DNA of 64,000 nt, from contig QZKS01000054.1 of assembly GCA_003599865.1 (NCBI GenBank), positions 1 through 64,000 on the forward strand. Direction: 5' to 3'. Source of the DNA: Desulfobacteraceae bacterium. GTDB taxonomy: Bacteria; Desulfobacterota; Desulfobacteria; Desulfobacterales; SURF-7. A program made the position numbers and the translations under genes. Below the pieces are notes generated by a model. It was not told the DNA's origin. It saw only the letters and a program-made list of their open reading frames with translations, and searched no databases. This document shows positions 1 to 6,328 of this stretch, one piece after another; the first letter of the stretch is position 1, and each line of letters starts with the position of its first letter.

Positions 1-115
1 CCCCTTTTTTTTCGTTTTTCTTTCCGGTAAGACGTTTCTCAATCCGATCCAGCAATGCTGAAAAGGCTTTGGTGGTTTTCCGGATATCCGCTATTTCTTT
101 TTGAATGCTTTTCAT
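1..115 (-). CDS. Partial small coiled-coil hypothetical protein (3' end outside window)
   Basis: A leftward reading frame starts with ATG at 115 and runs off the window edge without a stop. The start is supported by an AAGGAT ribosome-binding site about five bases upstream. The visible 38 residues begin MKSIQKEIADIRK, are rich in Lys, Glu and Ile, and look like a single amphipathic helix or coiled coil ending in a lysine-rich stretch. It lies 38 bp downstream of the acidic protein at 154-498 in the same direction, so it may share that gene's sigma-54 transcript. I do not recognise the family and assign no function. Confidence 0.55.
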   Translation of the reverse strand, partial: MKSIQKEIADIRKTTKAFSALLDRIEKRLTGKKNEKKG

Positions 116-153
116 CTTTTATCCTTATTTCAATAGCGTTTCGTTCACGCTTT

Positions 154-498
154 TTAGTCCTTGAAGTAATCCTCTTTGAAAAAATCATCATCCTCGCCGT
201 CTTCGTCATCATCCTCGTCATCATCCTCATATCCATAATCCAGATCAAGGACCTCATAGTCGGATACGGTAATATATTTAATACCGTCCTCTCCATCGAC
301 GCTGACGATACCGGTAACCTCGACATCTTCATCAATCAGGTTGGAGAGCTGCCTTCCGGCCTTATTTTGCGTCACATAATATTCATCGTCATCATCGGTT
401 GTGATCTTCACCCCCACGAAATCATCGTTATCGGTTTCAATTTCCGAAATATACCCCAGTATTGTAATTTCTTTCCCTGTTTTTTTTTTCGAAGCCAT
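154..498 (-). CDS. Small acidic protein with OB-like core, sigma-54 controlled
   Basis: This 114-residue protein has a lysine-rich N-terminus, a central beta-rich part (residues about 10-80, with the pattern G-Y-I-S-E ... Y-Y-V ... V-T-G-I-V ... Y-I-T-V) and a C-terminal tail made almost only of Asp and Glu. The core resembles the short OB-like proteins at 2852 and 47325, although similarity is weak. ATG 498 is chosen because GGAGG lies at 504-508, five bases upstream; the more upstream ATG at 516 has no such site. A -24/-12 promoter lies 68 bp upstream at 566-580. An acidic tail of this kind is common in nucleic-acid mimics and chaperone-like proteins, but no function can be assigned. Confidence 0.75.
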   Translation of the reverse strand: MASKKKTGKEITILGYISEIETDNDDFVGVKITTDDDDEYYVTQNKAGRQLSNLIDEDVEVTGIVSVDGEDGIKYITVSDYEVLDLDYGYEDDDEDDDEDGEDDDFFKEDYFKD

Positions 499-565
499 AC
501 TGTCCTCCATTTTCATATAATCAATTGACCAGGATCATCGACTGCAGACGTAACGGCGATTTTGT

Positions 566-580
566 GCAAGTAGCATGCCT
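566..580 (-). promoter_or_regulatory. Sigma-54 promoter of the acidic protein gene
   Basis: Read on the minus strand the site is AGGCAT-GCTAC-TTGC followed by A, against the consensus TGGCAC-N5-TTGC. The invariant GG and GC are exactly ten bases apart. It lies 68 bp upstream of the ATG at 498. Confidence 0.75.
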
Positions 581-778
581 TATCCATAGATGCTGCATCA
601 CATTGTCATTAAATGAAAATAAACATGGATACCGCAATTCTCATGACGCGGATTCTGTCTGGATTTTCCCAAAAGAATCCGACCCGGGAAACGTTCAAGT
701 AAATTGTTGCGAGAACTGGAAACGACAAAATATGAATTCCGGATTCCGGTTTTTAAAAATTTCAGAAATCTTGATTCT

Positions 779-2038
779 TCAAATCTGAACACCGAAATAT
801 TGAACGAGCATATAGTTCAAATTATTCCAGAGAACCGAGTAGGAATAATGACGGGTGGCAATTTGATAGTTTTTCTCAACCATGAGGGATCTTCGGTCCT
901 CGCACTCCAGAACATCCCGGGCCTTTTGAATGTTTTTTTTGGTGAGATATTGATCCATGACAATCAAGTCAAAACCCAATGGCTCGATATCGCGGACAAA
1001 AGTAGCATATCGATTGATCAGGATGGGCTTTTTAAAATAGATTGCCTCGAGAAAGGCATTGCCGAATCCTTCATAAAGACTGGGAAAGGTAATAAAATCG
1101 GCATGCGGATAAATATCCCACAGGGAAAACCGCCCCTCCCCGGGCTGGCGGTTGTTCCATGGATCTTCAAGCCGGGCATTGATCAGCCGCAGGTCAACCC
1201 CCTGATTCAATGCATTTTCCTGAATCCAGTCCTGATATTCAAAGCCCTCGTCCCCGGCTTCATGGGAGATGAAGAGCTTGTATTTGGGATTGCCTAGTTT
1301 TTTCACAAATTCGATGGCATGTTCGATTCCTTTCCGCTGTATGATCCGGGTGGGCTGAAGGATAATGACATCATCGGAAGAAAGTCCAATGGATTCGCGA
1401 AGCTTTGATGTTCTGGCCTGATTGATGGCAGGCGGATGTTCAAAGTCGAGAACATTGGGAATAATGATCGAGGCAATTCCCGTCCGAAGTGCCAACTCCT
1501 CCTGGGCTGATGAATTGATGACAACATGCTTCATTCCGTCCAGATTGGGCGGGAATGCCATCCGCAAATAGTCGCCCACGGCATTGATGATGAAACGGGT
1601 TCGTTCCCAATAAAAATCATGATGATGGGCAATCGTCGGAATCTGTGTTTCCGCAATGGTTTCCGTCAAGGCAATACCCAGCGGGATATGAAGAGGGATG
1701 GTCAGCACATTCTGCGCAATCAGGATATCAATGGAAAACTTCTCGATGAACAGCCGAAGATGGTTTTTCAAAAAATCCTTCATCCGGGTGATGTTTTGAG
1801 TCGTTTCCAGGTCCCTTCTTTTCGTACCGAAAATCTGCCTGTTCAGGGACTCGATTGGTTCGCTTTTAAAATGTGCTTCCGGGACAAGATAACTGTTTTC
1901 CGGTTTCCGATCCAGATCACCGGCAAACCAGTACACATCATGGTTGTGCTGCCTCAACACCTCGGCCCATTTACTGGCCTCGAGTGTAACACCGTCTGTC
2001 CCTGAAAAACGTGTGGATATAAAACCGATTTTTTTCAT
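779..2038 (-). CDS. Glycosyltransferase family 4 (GT-B) protein
   Basis: This 419-residue protein has the two-domain layout of GT4 retaining glycosyltransferases. The N-terminal Rossmann half opens with KKIGFISTRFSGTDGVTLEA, including the glycine-rich loop of sugar-nucleotide-dependent enzymes. The C-terminal half carries VIILQPTRIIQRKGIE and the family E-x7-E segment around FPSLYEGFGNAFLEA, where the nucleotide-sugar binds. No membrane segment is seen, so it should act in the cytoplasm. It stands alone, with the sigma-54 gene at 2295 diverging from its 5' side, and no sugar-pathway neighbour indicates donor or acceptor. The ribosome-binding site before the ATG is weak. Confidence 0.85.
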   Translation of the reverse strand: MKKIGFISTRFSGTDGVTLEASKWAEVLRQHNHDVYWFAGDLDRKPENSYLVPEAHFKSEPIESLNRQIFGTKRRDLETTQNITRMKDFLKNHLRLFIEKFSIDILIAQNVLTIPLHIPLGIALTETIAETQIPTIAHHHDFYWERTRFIINAVGDYLRMAFPPNLDGMKHVVINSSAQEELALRTGIASIIIPNVLDFEHPPAINQARTSKLRESIGLSSDDVIILQPTRIIQRKGIEHAIEFVKKLGNPKYKLFISHEAGDEGFEYQDWIQENALNQGVDLRLINARLEDPWNNRQPGEGRFSLWDIYPHADFITFPSLYEGFGNAFLEAIYFKKPILINRYATFVRDIEPLGFDLIVMDQYLTKKNIQKARDVLECEDRRSLMVEKNYQIATRHYSYSVLWNNLNYMLVQYFGVQI

Positions 2039-2238
2039 AAGCCATCAAAAAGTAATTTTTTCTGAACCATTGGATATTCGGATCTGCCGCACCCGGGATC
2101 ACCGGACATCTTTGTTCTTCCGATGCAGAACGTTTGTCTGATTCCATACCACATTATGGACCGGCAGGCAAATTACCTTGAGAAAAATAATCCGCCCGCA
2201 TGGCGTCGCTGCTCATAAAAATAGAGGCCGCCTGATTA

Positions 2239-2253
2239 TGGTACAAGGTTTGC
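2239..2253 (+). promoter_or_regulatory. Sigma-54 promoter of the zinc/HTH protein gene
   Basis: The sequence TGGTAC-AAGGT-TTGC followed by T matches TGGCAC-N5-TTGC with one change and the exact GG-N10-GC spacing. The expected transcription start is near 2265, which leaves room for the ATG at 2295 but hardly for the one at 2274. Confidence 0.75.
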
Positions 2254-2294
2254 TATCGCTTTGATAGATTTTAATGAAAAAAGAAAGCAACCAT

Positions 2295-2639
2295 ATGAAC
2301 CCTCCGTGCAGCCAATGTCAGCTCCAGTTCGAGAGCAAAAATAATGAAATCTGTAACAAGTGCCCTGCCCGATCCGACTGGTCAGACTATCAGGCCGGAT
2401 TTAAAAGCACTTTTAATACGCCGCCCGGACTTCCGATTCATGATAAAAGAGATCGCTATCAAATCATTGCCGAACTGCTGGACTATCCTTCCGAATCCAT
2501 GATGTGGAAAGATCTGTATGAAAAACAAAAATTATCCCTGGTTGAAATCCGGGACAAGATCGGAACCAATATTTATACCATCAAAAAACAGTTTCATAGG
2601 TGGGGGATACCGATACGAGGAGAAAAATCATCAGATTAA
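2295..2639 (+). CDS. Small protein with CxxC zinc site and HTH-like C-terminus
   Basis: The protein has 114 residues when started at ATG 2295. An in-frame ATG at 2274 would sit only about nine bases after the predicted sigma-54 start site, so the later start is preferred. Residues 5-24 hold CSQC and CNKC, twelve residues apart, a likely zinc ribbon. Residues about 85-110 read LSLVEIRDKIGTNIYTIKKQ and end in a W-G-I turn, as in small HTH domains that bind DNA. The layout suggests a DNA-binding regulator, which is inference. It is followed by an OB-like small gene with its own sigma-54 promoter. I do not recognise a named family. Confidence 0.7.
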   Translation: MNPPCSQCQLQFESKNNEICNKCPARSDWSDYQAGFKSTFNTPPGLPIHDKRDRYQIIAELLDYPSESMMWKDLYEKQKLSLVEIRDKIGTNIYTIKKQFHRWGIPIRGEKSSD

Positions 2640-2687
2640 ACATGCCGGCCGGGACAAAACAGGTTTCCGCTTTCGGCCGGGGAATAA

Positions 2688-2706
2688 TCGGAACATTCGA
2701 TTCCGG
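2688..2706. promoter_or_regulatory. Inverted repeat TCGGAAC-N5-ATTCCGG, candidate enhancer
   Basis: TCGGAAC and ATTCCGG flank five bases, so the arms CGGAA and TTCCG are perfectly inverted. It lies 86 bp upstream of the -24 element at 2793, a normal distance for a sigma-54 activator site. The same arrangement occurs at 3744-3762. Confidence 0.5.
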
Positions 2707-2792
2707 TTGAACCGGATGTTTTCAGCCTTTTGAGGACCGGATGGATATAACCAAAAGGCGGGCCCCTTCTTTGATATTAAATTCAAGTGATT

Positions 2793-2807
2793 TGGTATAC
2801 ATATTGC
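2793..2807 (+). promoter_or_regulatory. Sigma-54 promoter of the OB-like gene at 2852
   Basis: TGGTAT-ACATA-TTGC followed by T keeps the invariant GG and GC ten bases apart. The ATG of the downstream gene begins 45 bp after the -12 element. Confidence 0.78.
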
Positions 2808-2851
2808 TTTTCTGTTGACATTGAAACAACCATAAGAACGGGACTGGAAGA

Positions 2852-3106
2852 ATGCGAAGGAAAAATCTTATTGAGGGAGAAAAAGTCAGTCTTCAGGGAA
2901 TCATTATCCCTTCTGATTGGGATCAGACCGGAAAGGTGGTTGCCTATACCCTTTCAACATTTGATGAAAAAGAGTATCGCATCCACCCGAAAAGCAAAAA
3001 TCCGTCTGTTGAACAATTTATGGGAGAGAAAGTTTTTATCAACGGGATATTGCAAAAAAAGGAACACGACCACTATCTCTATGTGGACACCATCCGGCTG
3101 TTTTAA
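2852..3106 (+). CDS. Small OB-like protein, paralog of the protein at 47325
   Basis: This 84-residue protein begins MRRKNLIEGEKVSLQGIIIP. It has the pattern G-I-I-I-P-x3-W-D-x2-G-K ... T-x-D-E-K-E-Y-x-I-x6-K ... M-G-E-K-V-F-I-N-G-I-L, which closely matches the 93-residue protein at 47325 (G-I-V-I-P-E-T-W-N-D-A-G ... T-E-K-K-Y-L-V ... L-R-K-K-V-I-A-E-G). The alternating beta strands with G at turns suggest a five-stranded OB fold. Both genes have sigma-54 promoters. No catalytic motif or export signal is visible and the ligand is unknown. Confidence 0.8.
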   Translation: MRRKNLIEGEKVSLQGIIIPSDWDQTGKVVAYTLSTFDEKEYRIHPKSKNPSVEQFMGEKVFINGILQKKEHDHYLYVDTIRLF

Positions 3107-3235
3107 CAGGCGCCGGAATACCGCTGCAAGCGTTCATTTATAATCTTCAAAAAACCCGGAAAACAGATCTCGATCATCCGGAAGGAAAACCAACCCGGAA
3201 GCTTACAACCCATGACAGGGAATGCAATCAGCCCA

Positions 3236-3598
3236 TTATGTTCCAAAAATGCGTTCCCGTTTCTCCAGCTTTGTCTTGCATGTGATACATTGCGTTGCAA
3301 CCGGTCTCGCCAATAGTCTTTTATAGGAAATCTCCTCACCGCATACTTCACAATAGCCGAAATCACCATCTTCTATTCGTACCAGGGCATCCTTGATCTT
3401 ATTGATCAGGCGACTTTCCCGATTTTTTATGCGAAGCATGAAACCTTGATTCTCGTTCAAAGTAGCACGGTCAAGAGGATCAGCATAGTTATACTCTTCG
3501 TTCTTCAAGCCATTCAGGGTCATTTCTCCACTCTGGGCAAGCTCAATCAGTTGATCTTCCAATAGTTTCTTAAACATACGAATTTTTTCTTTTTCCAT
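3236..3598 (-). CDS. dksA: DksA/TraR family zinc-finger transcription factor
   Basis: This 120-residue protein has an N-terminal coiled coil and a C-terminal zinc finger, CEVC and CITC separated by 17 residues, typical of DksA, which binds in the secondary channel of RNA polymerase and acts with (p)ppGpp. It contains the acidic-tip segment ADPLDRA, matching the conserved coiled-coil tip of DksA (two Asp, Ala at the end). ATG 3598 is chosen for its GGGAG ribosome-binding site six bases upstream. At 120 residues it is shorter than E. coli DksA (151). A perfect-spacing sigma-54 promoter lies at 3646-3660, divergent from that of the HU gene, so this may be a specialised copy rather than the housekeeping one. 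Confidence 0.88.
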   Translation of the reverse strand: MEKEKIRMFKKLLEDQLIELAQSGEMTLNGLKNEEYNYADPLDRATLNENQGFMLRIKNRESRLINKIKDALVRIEDGDFGYCEVCGEEISYKRLLARPVATQCITCKTKLEKRERIFGT

Positions 3599-3645
3599 CG
3601 CAAACTCCCGCTCAAAACGTTGAATCCAAGTATAAAAGAAGTATA

Positions 3646-3660
3646 GCAAACCCTATGCCA
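3646..3660 (-). promoter_or_regulatory. Sigma-54 promoter of the dksA-like gene
   Basis: On the minus strand TGGCAT-AGGGT-TTGC followed by T differs from consensus at one base. It lies 48 bp upstream of the ATG at 3598. Confidence 0.82.
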
Positions 3661-3743
3661 CGAAGGTAATTATTTCGTTTTGCATCCATTCTGATTCCAT
3701 CTGTTATCAACTATATTTCAAACCAGTATGGACCCAATCGGAA

Positions 3744-3762
3744 TCGGAACTTACAATTCCGA
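3744..3762. promoter_or_regulatory. Inverted repeat TCGGAAC-N5-ATTCCGA between two divergent sigma-54 promoters
   Basis: The TCGGAAC and ATTCCGA arms lie inside a wider inverted repeat (ATCGGAAT at 3737-3744, ATTCCGAT at 3756-3763). It is 84 bp from the dksA-side promoter and 61 bp from the HU-side promoter, so one activator could serve both genes. The same motif occurs at 2688-2706, and its first 12 bases recur at 40620-40631. Confidence 0.5.
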
Positions 3763-3822
3763 TCTCAGGGTGTTGGTAAAAAATTTTATATTATATTTCA
3801 ACAAATTACCGTTATGAGTGCA

Positions 3823-3837
3823 AGGCATATTTCTTGC
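3823..3837 (+). promoter_or_regulatory. Sigma-54 promoter of the HU gene
   Basis: AGGCAT-ATTTC-TTGC followed by T has the required GG-N10-GC spacing. It lies about 170 bp upstream of the HU start codon, which would give a long leader. Confidence 0.68.
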
Positions 3838-4009
3838 TAAATCCATATCGGGTAATAACTCAAGCGACAAAATAAGGCCTTCAAGACATGATTGCAAGTA
3901 AAACCCGTAAAGAAAAAAAAATCCGGGGGTGGATCATACGGGCATCATTGATGTCCGAAGTTCATCAAAACAAACCAATGTAAATTGAATCCGTGAAAAG
4001 GAAAAAATC

Positions 4010-4279
4010 ATGAACAAAACCGATCTGATCGAAGAGGTTGAATCCGTTGTAGGAAGCAAAAAGGCTGCTTCTGATTGTATTGACAGCCTGATCAAAAACA
4101 TCACGACCGCACTGCAAAATGGTGAAGAAGTACGCCTGTCAAACTTTGGCATCTTTAAAGTCAGCAAACGCAAAGCCAGAACAGGTGTGAATCCGAGAAC
4201 AGGCGAAAAAATCAACATTCCGGCAAAAAAAGTGCCTGTATTTTCTCCTTCCAAAGGATTGAAAGAAGCGGTCAATTAA
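4010..4279 (+). CDS. HU-family nucleoid DNA-binding protein
   Basis: This 89-residue protein has the full HU fold. An N-terminal helical half opens MNKTDLIEEVESVVGSKKAA, and the beta-arm contains the family signature with N-P-R-T-G-E (residues about 62-67), where the proline intercalates into DNA. The length equals that of E. coli HU (90). It has an AAGGA ribosome-binding site and is followed by a strong hairpin at 4286-4328. HU proteins bend and compact DNA and commonly assist sigma-54 promoter looping. This copy itself appears to be sigma-54 controlled, which is unusual for HU and suggests a condition-specific copy. Confidence 0.92.
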   Translation: MNKTDLIEEVESVVGSKKAASDCIDSLIKNITTALQNGEEVRLSNFGIFKVSKRKARTGVNPRTGEKINIPAKKVPVFSPSKGLKEAVN

Positions 4280-4285
4280 AAACAT

Positions 4286-4328
4286 CCATCAAGGTGGGAA
4301 AAACGCCTTATCTTTCTCACCTTGATGG
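4286..4328. terminator. Terminator hairpin between convergent HU and secreted-protein genes
   Basis: An 11-bp perfect stem (ccatcaaggtg with caccttgatgg) encloses a 21-base loop that can extend the stem further. On the minus strand it is followed by ATGTTTTT; on the plus strand only A residues follow. It probably serves the leftward gene at 4354 best and also ends the HU transcript. Confidence 0.7.
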
Positions 4329-4353
4329 AAAAAAAACATTGGAAATGTGGATA

Positions 4354-4629
4354 CTATTCGCTCTTAACATCTTCCACTTCCCCATCCGGAGATATCGGCT
4401 CACCTTCTTCGGAATCGCCTCCGGTAACAATCTCTTCTTCATCCCCTGACATATCAATTGCTTCAGCATCCTCTTCGGCCGCATAGATTGAATCATTATC
4501 CGGTTCCGGTTCCGTGGTTTCCGTCGTTGCCGGCTGCTCTGCAGCCATCGCAATATTCTGAAAATCCCCACCTGTCACAACCGAAACAACCAACATGATG
4601 ATCATCATCAATACTGCTTGCTTTTTCAT
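4354..4629 (-). CDS. Small secreted acidic protein, sigma-54 controlled
   Basis: The 91-residue product starts MKKQAVLMMIIMLVVSVVTG, a clear signal peptide with a likely cleavage after AMA (residue about 30), followed by a low-complexity tail rich in Glu, Asp, Ser, Gly and Pro. ATG 4629 is chosen because GGGAG at 4636-4640 is then six bases away. No known domain is seen. It lies directly downstream of the sigma-54 activator at 4744 and has its own -24/-12 promoter at 4681-4695, so it is a plausible target of that activator. The acidic tail may bind cations, but that is a guess. Confidence 0.75.
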   Translation of the reverse strand: MKKQAVLMMIIMLVVSVVTGGDFQNIAMAAEQPATTETTEPEPDNDSIYAAEEDAEAIDMSGDEEEIVTGGDSEEGEPISPDGEVEDVKSE

Positions 4630-4680
4630 TGTCATCTCCCGTTTTTAAGATTTGTTGATCCGCGTCATGGTCATAATTTA

Positions 4681-4695
4681 GCAAATTCAATGCCG
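4681..4695 (-). promoter_or_regulatory. Sigma-54 promoter of the secreted acidic protein gene
   Basis: On the minus strand CGGCAT-TGAAT-TTGC followed by T keeps GG and GC ten bases apart. It lies 52 bp upstream of the ATG at 4629, in the gap after the activator gene. Confidence 0.75.
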
Positions 4696-4743
4696 GCTCT
4701 CGAAAAGAGTCTGTTTCTGCCGATACAGGCTCCTGACCGGATT

Positions 4744-6162
4744 CTATTTGAACTCAACCTTTTTGATTCCATATTTGGTGAGCAGCTTATGAAGCTGACG
4801 GGTGCTGATATCCGCGTCCCGGGCACTGGGAGCGATGCGCCCCTTGTTGATGCTCAGTATTTCCTTAAGATACTGCCTTTCGATGCTTTCAATTCCGGCA
4901 CGCCGGACTTCGGCAAGTGTCTTGGAGGCGCTCAGGTTGACCTGGGCGATCTGCGGCTGATTCTGAAAAAACTCCATCGGAAAACTTTCGGCTGTGAGTG
5001 TCGAGCTGGTTTCCAGGATGTGGGCCCTTTCGATCAGATTTTCCAATTCCCGGATATTGCCCGGCCATTCATAAGCATGCAGCGCTTCCAGAACCACCGG
5101 ATGAACGCCGCTGATCTGCTTGGCATGAAAAAGGTTCAGCTGCCGGATAAACTGCGAAACCAGTTCCGGAATATCCTCCTTCCGGTCTCTGAGGGGCGGC
5201 AACTCAATCGGAAATACATTCAAGCGGTAATACAGATCTTTCCGGAATTCCCCGGATTCCGCCATTTCCTGCAAATCACAATTGGATGCGGCAATAAAAC
5301 GGGCATCGGTTTCGATATTGACCTCACCACCCACAGGCTGAAAGGTTCTATCCTGCAAAACTTGGAGAAGCTTGATTTGAGTGGAGGAGGTAATCGTGTT
5401 GATTTCATCCAGAAAAATGGTTCCTTCCTTGGCAATTTCAAATTTTCCCAGCTTCCTTTTCACCGCACCGGTAAACGCGCCCTTCTCATGACCAAACAGC
5501 TCGCTTTCGATCAGGGTATCCGGGATCGCGCCGCAATGAACGCCGATGAACTGATTGCCTTTCCGGTTGCTGTGGGCATGGATCAATCTGGCCATCACTC
5601 CCTTGCCGGTACCGGTTTCTCCCAGAAGCAAAACCGTTGTTTTGGTCGGCGCAACCGAACGGATTTTTTTGAGCACTTCCTTCATCTTGGGACTGTTTGT
5701 TTTCACAATCTCCAAAAAATCCGTATCCCAGAACTGATCCCGCAGATAATCAAGCTCCTCCTGGGTGATAATATCATCCTGAATTTTTTTCGTAACCAGC
5801 CGGACCTCCTCGATATCGATCGGTGAGGTCACATAATTGCTGGCACCCGCCTTAACCGCATTGACCGCTTTTCGGATCGATGCCTGAGGGCTGATGATAA
5901 TGATTTCGGTGGTTGGGAAAATCTGGAGATACGGTGCCAGTATATTGATATAGGGATTGTCGTTGGAATGGGACGGGATACCCGCGGATATGAGATCAAT
6001 GTCTAAAAAAACAAATTCATGCCGTTTTTTCTGAAAAAGTTCAAAACAGTCTTTTTCCGCGTTTGCAACCATGACATCAAACCGATGCCCCAGGCATTCC
6101 TGAACGGCGGCCGCGGTTTGTTCACTTCCGGTTGCGATTAAAACAGACTTTCTGATTTTCAT
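4744..6162 (-). CDS. Sigma-54 activator with degenerate receiver domain (paralog of 47774)
   Basis: This 472-residue protein has a receiver-like domain (about 1-125), an AAA+ domain with Walker A GETGTGKG, the sigma-54 contact loop GAFTGA and Walker B IFLDEI, and a C-terminal HTH (residues 450-472 end, ADISTRQLHKLLTKYG). The receiver keeps Asp54 (VFLDID) but lacks the acidic pair after beta-1 (it reads VLIATGS) and the beta-5 lysine (it reads YVTSPID), so normal phosphorylation chemistry is doubtful. ATG 6162 is chosen because that residue starts the receiver fold; upstream codons are unlike any domain. No histidine kinase is adjacent. Its closest relative in the window is at 47774. Tandem palindromic repeats lie just upstream of the start. 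Confidence 0.9.
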   Translation of the reverse strand: MKIRKSVLIATGSEQTAAAVQECLGHRFDVMVANAEKDCFELFQKKRHEFVFLDIDLISAGIPSHSNDNPYINILAPYLQIFPTTEIIIISPQASIRKAVNAVKAGASNYVTSPIDIEEVRLVTKKIQDDIITQEELDYLRDQFWDTDFLEIVKTNSPKMKEVLKKIRSVAPTKTTVLLLGETGTGKGVMARLIHAHSNRKGNQFIGVHCGAIPDTLIESELFGHEKGAFTGAVKRKLGKFEIAKEGTIFLDEINTITSSTQIKLLQVLQDRTFQPVGGEVNIETDARFIAASNCDLQEMAESGEFRKDLYYRLNVFPIELPPLRDRKEDIPELVSQFIRQLNLFHAKQISGVHPVVLEALHAYEWPGNIRELENLIERAHILETSSTLTAESFPMEFFQNQPQIAQVNLSASKTLAEVRRAGIESIERQYLKEILSINKGRIAPSARDADISTRQLHKLLTKYGIKKVEFK

Positions 6163-6173
6163 ATCCCTGTGAC

Positions 6174-6205
6174 TGCTTGGAAATATTCCTGCTTGGAAAT
6201 ATTCC
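6174..6205. repeat. Tandem 16-bp repeat upstream of the sigma-54 activator
   Basis: Two exact copies of TGCTTGGAAATATTCC lie head to tail, ending 12 bp upstream of the ATG at 6162. Each contains the small inverted repeat GGAA-ATA-TTCC. The position suits an autoregulatory operator, but a chance duplication is possible. Confidence 0.6.
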
Positions 6206-6328
6206 TGATTGATCTCACGAAAAAATAAATCCTCAAAAAAAACAGGGGTATTATATTCATTTAACGAAATTTTACAATACAATAATCCATAATCCGATCC
6301 GCAACCCTTTGCCGGTTTTTCCGCTGCC

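Noticed and set aside
4618-5826. Long open frame antisense to the sigma-54 activator
   Set aside because: It lies opposite a protein with full Walker and GAFTGA motifs, has no family features and is a frame shadow.
6290-6310. Sigma-54-like string upstream of the activator at 4744
   Set aside because: On the minus strand GG and GC are nine, not ten, bases apart, which normally destroys activity.
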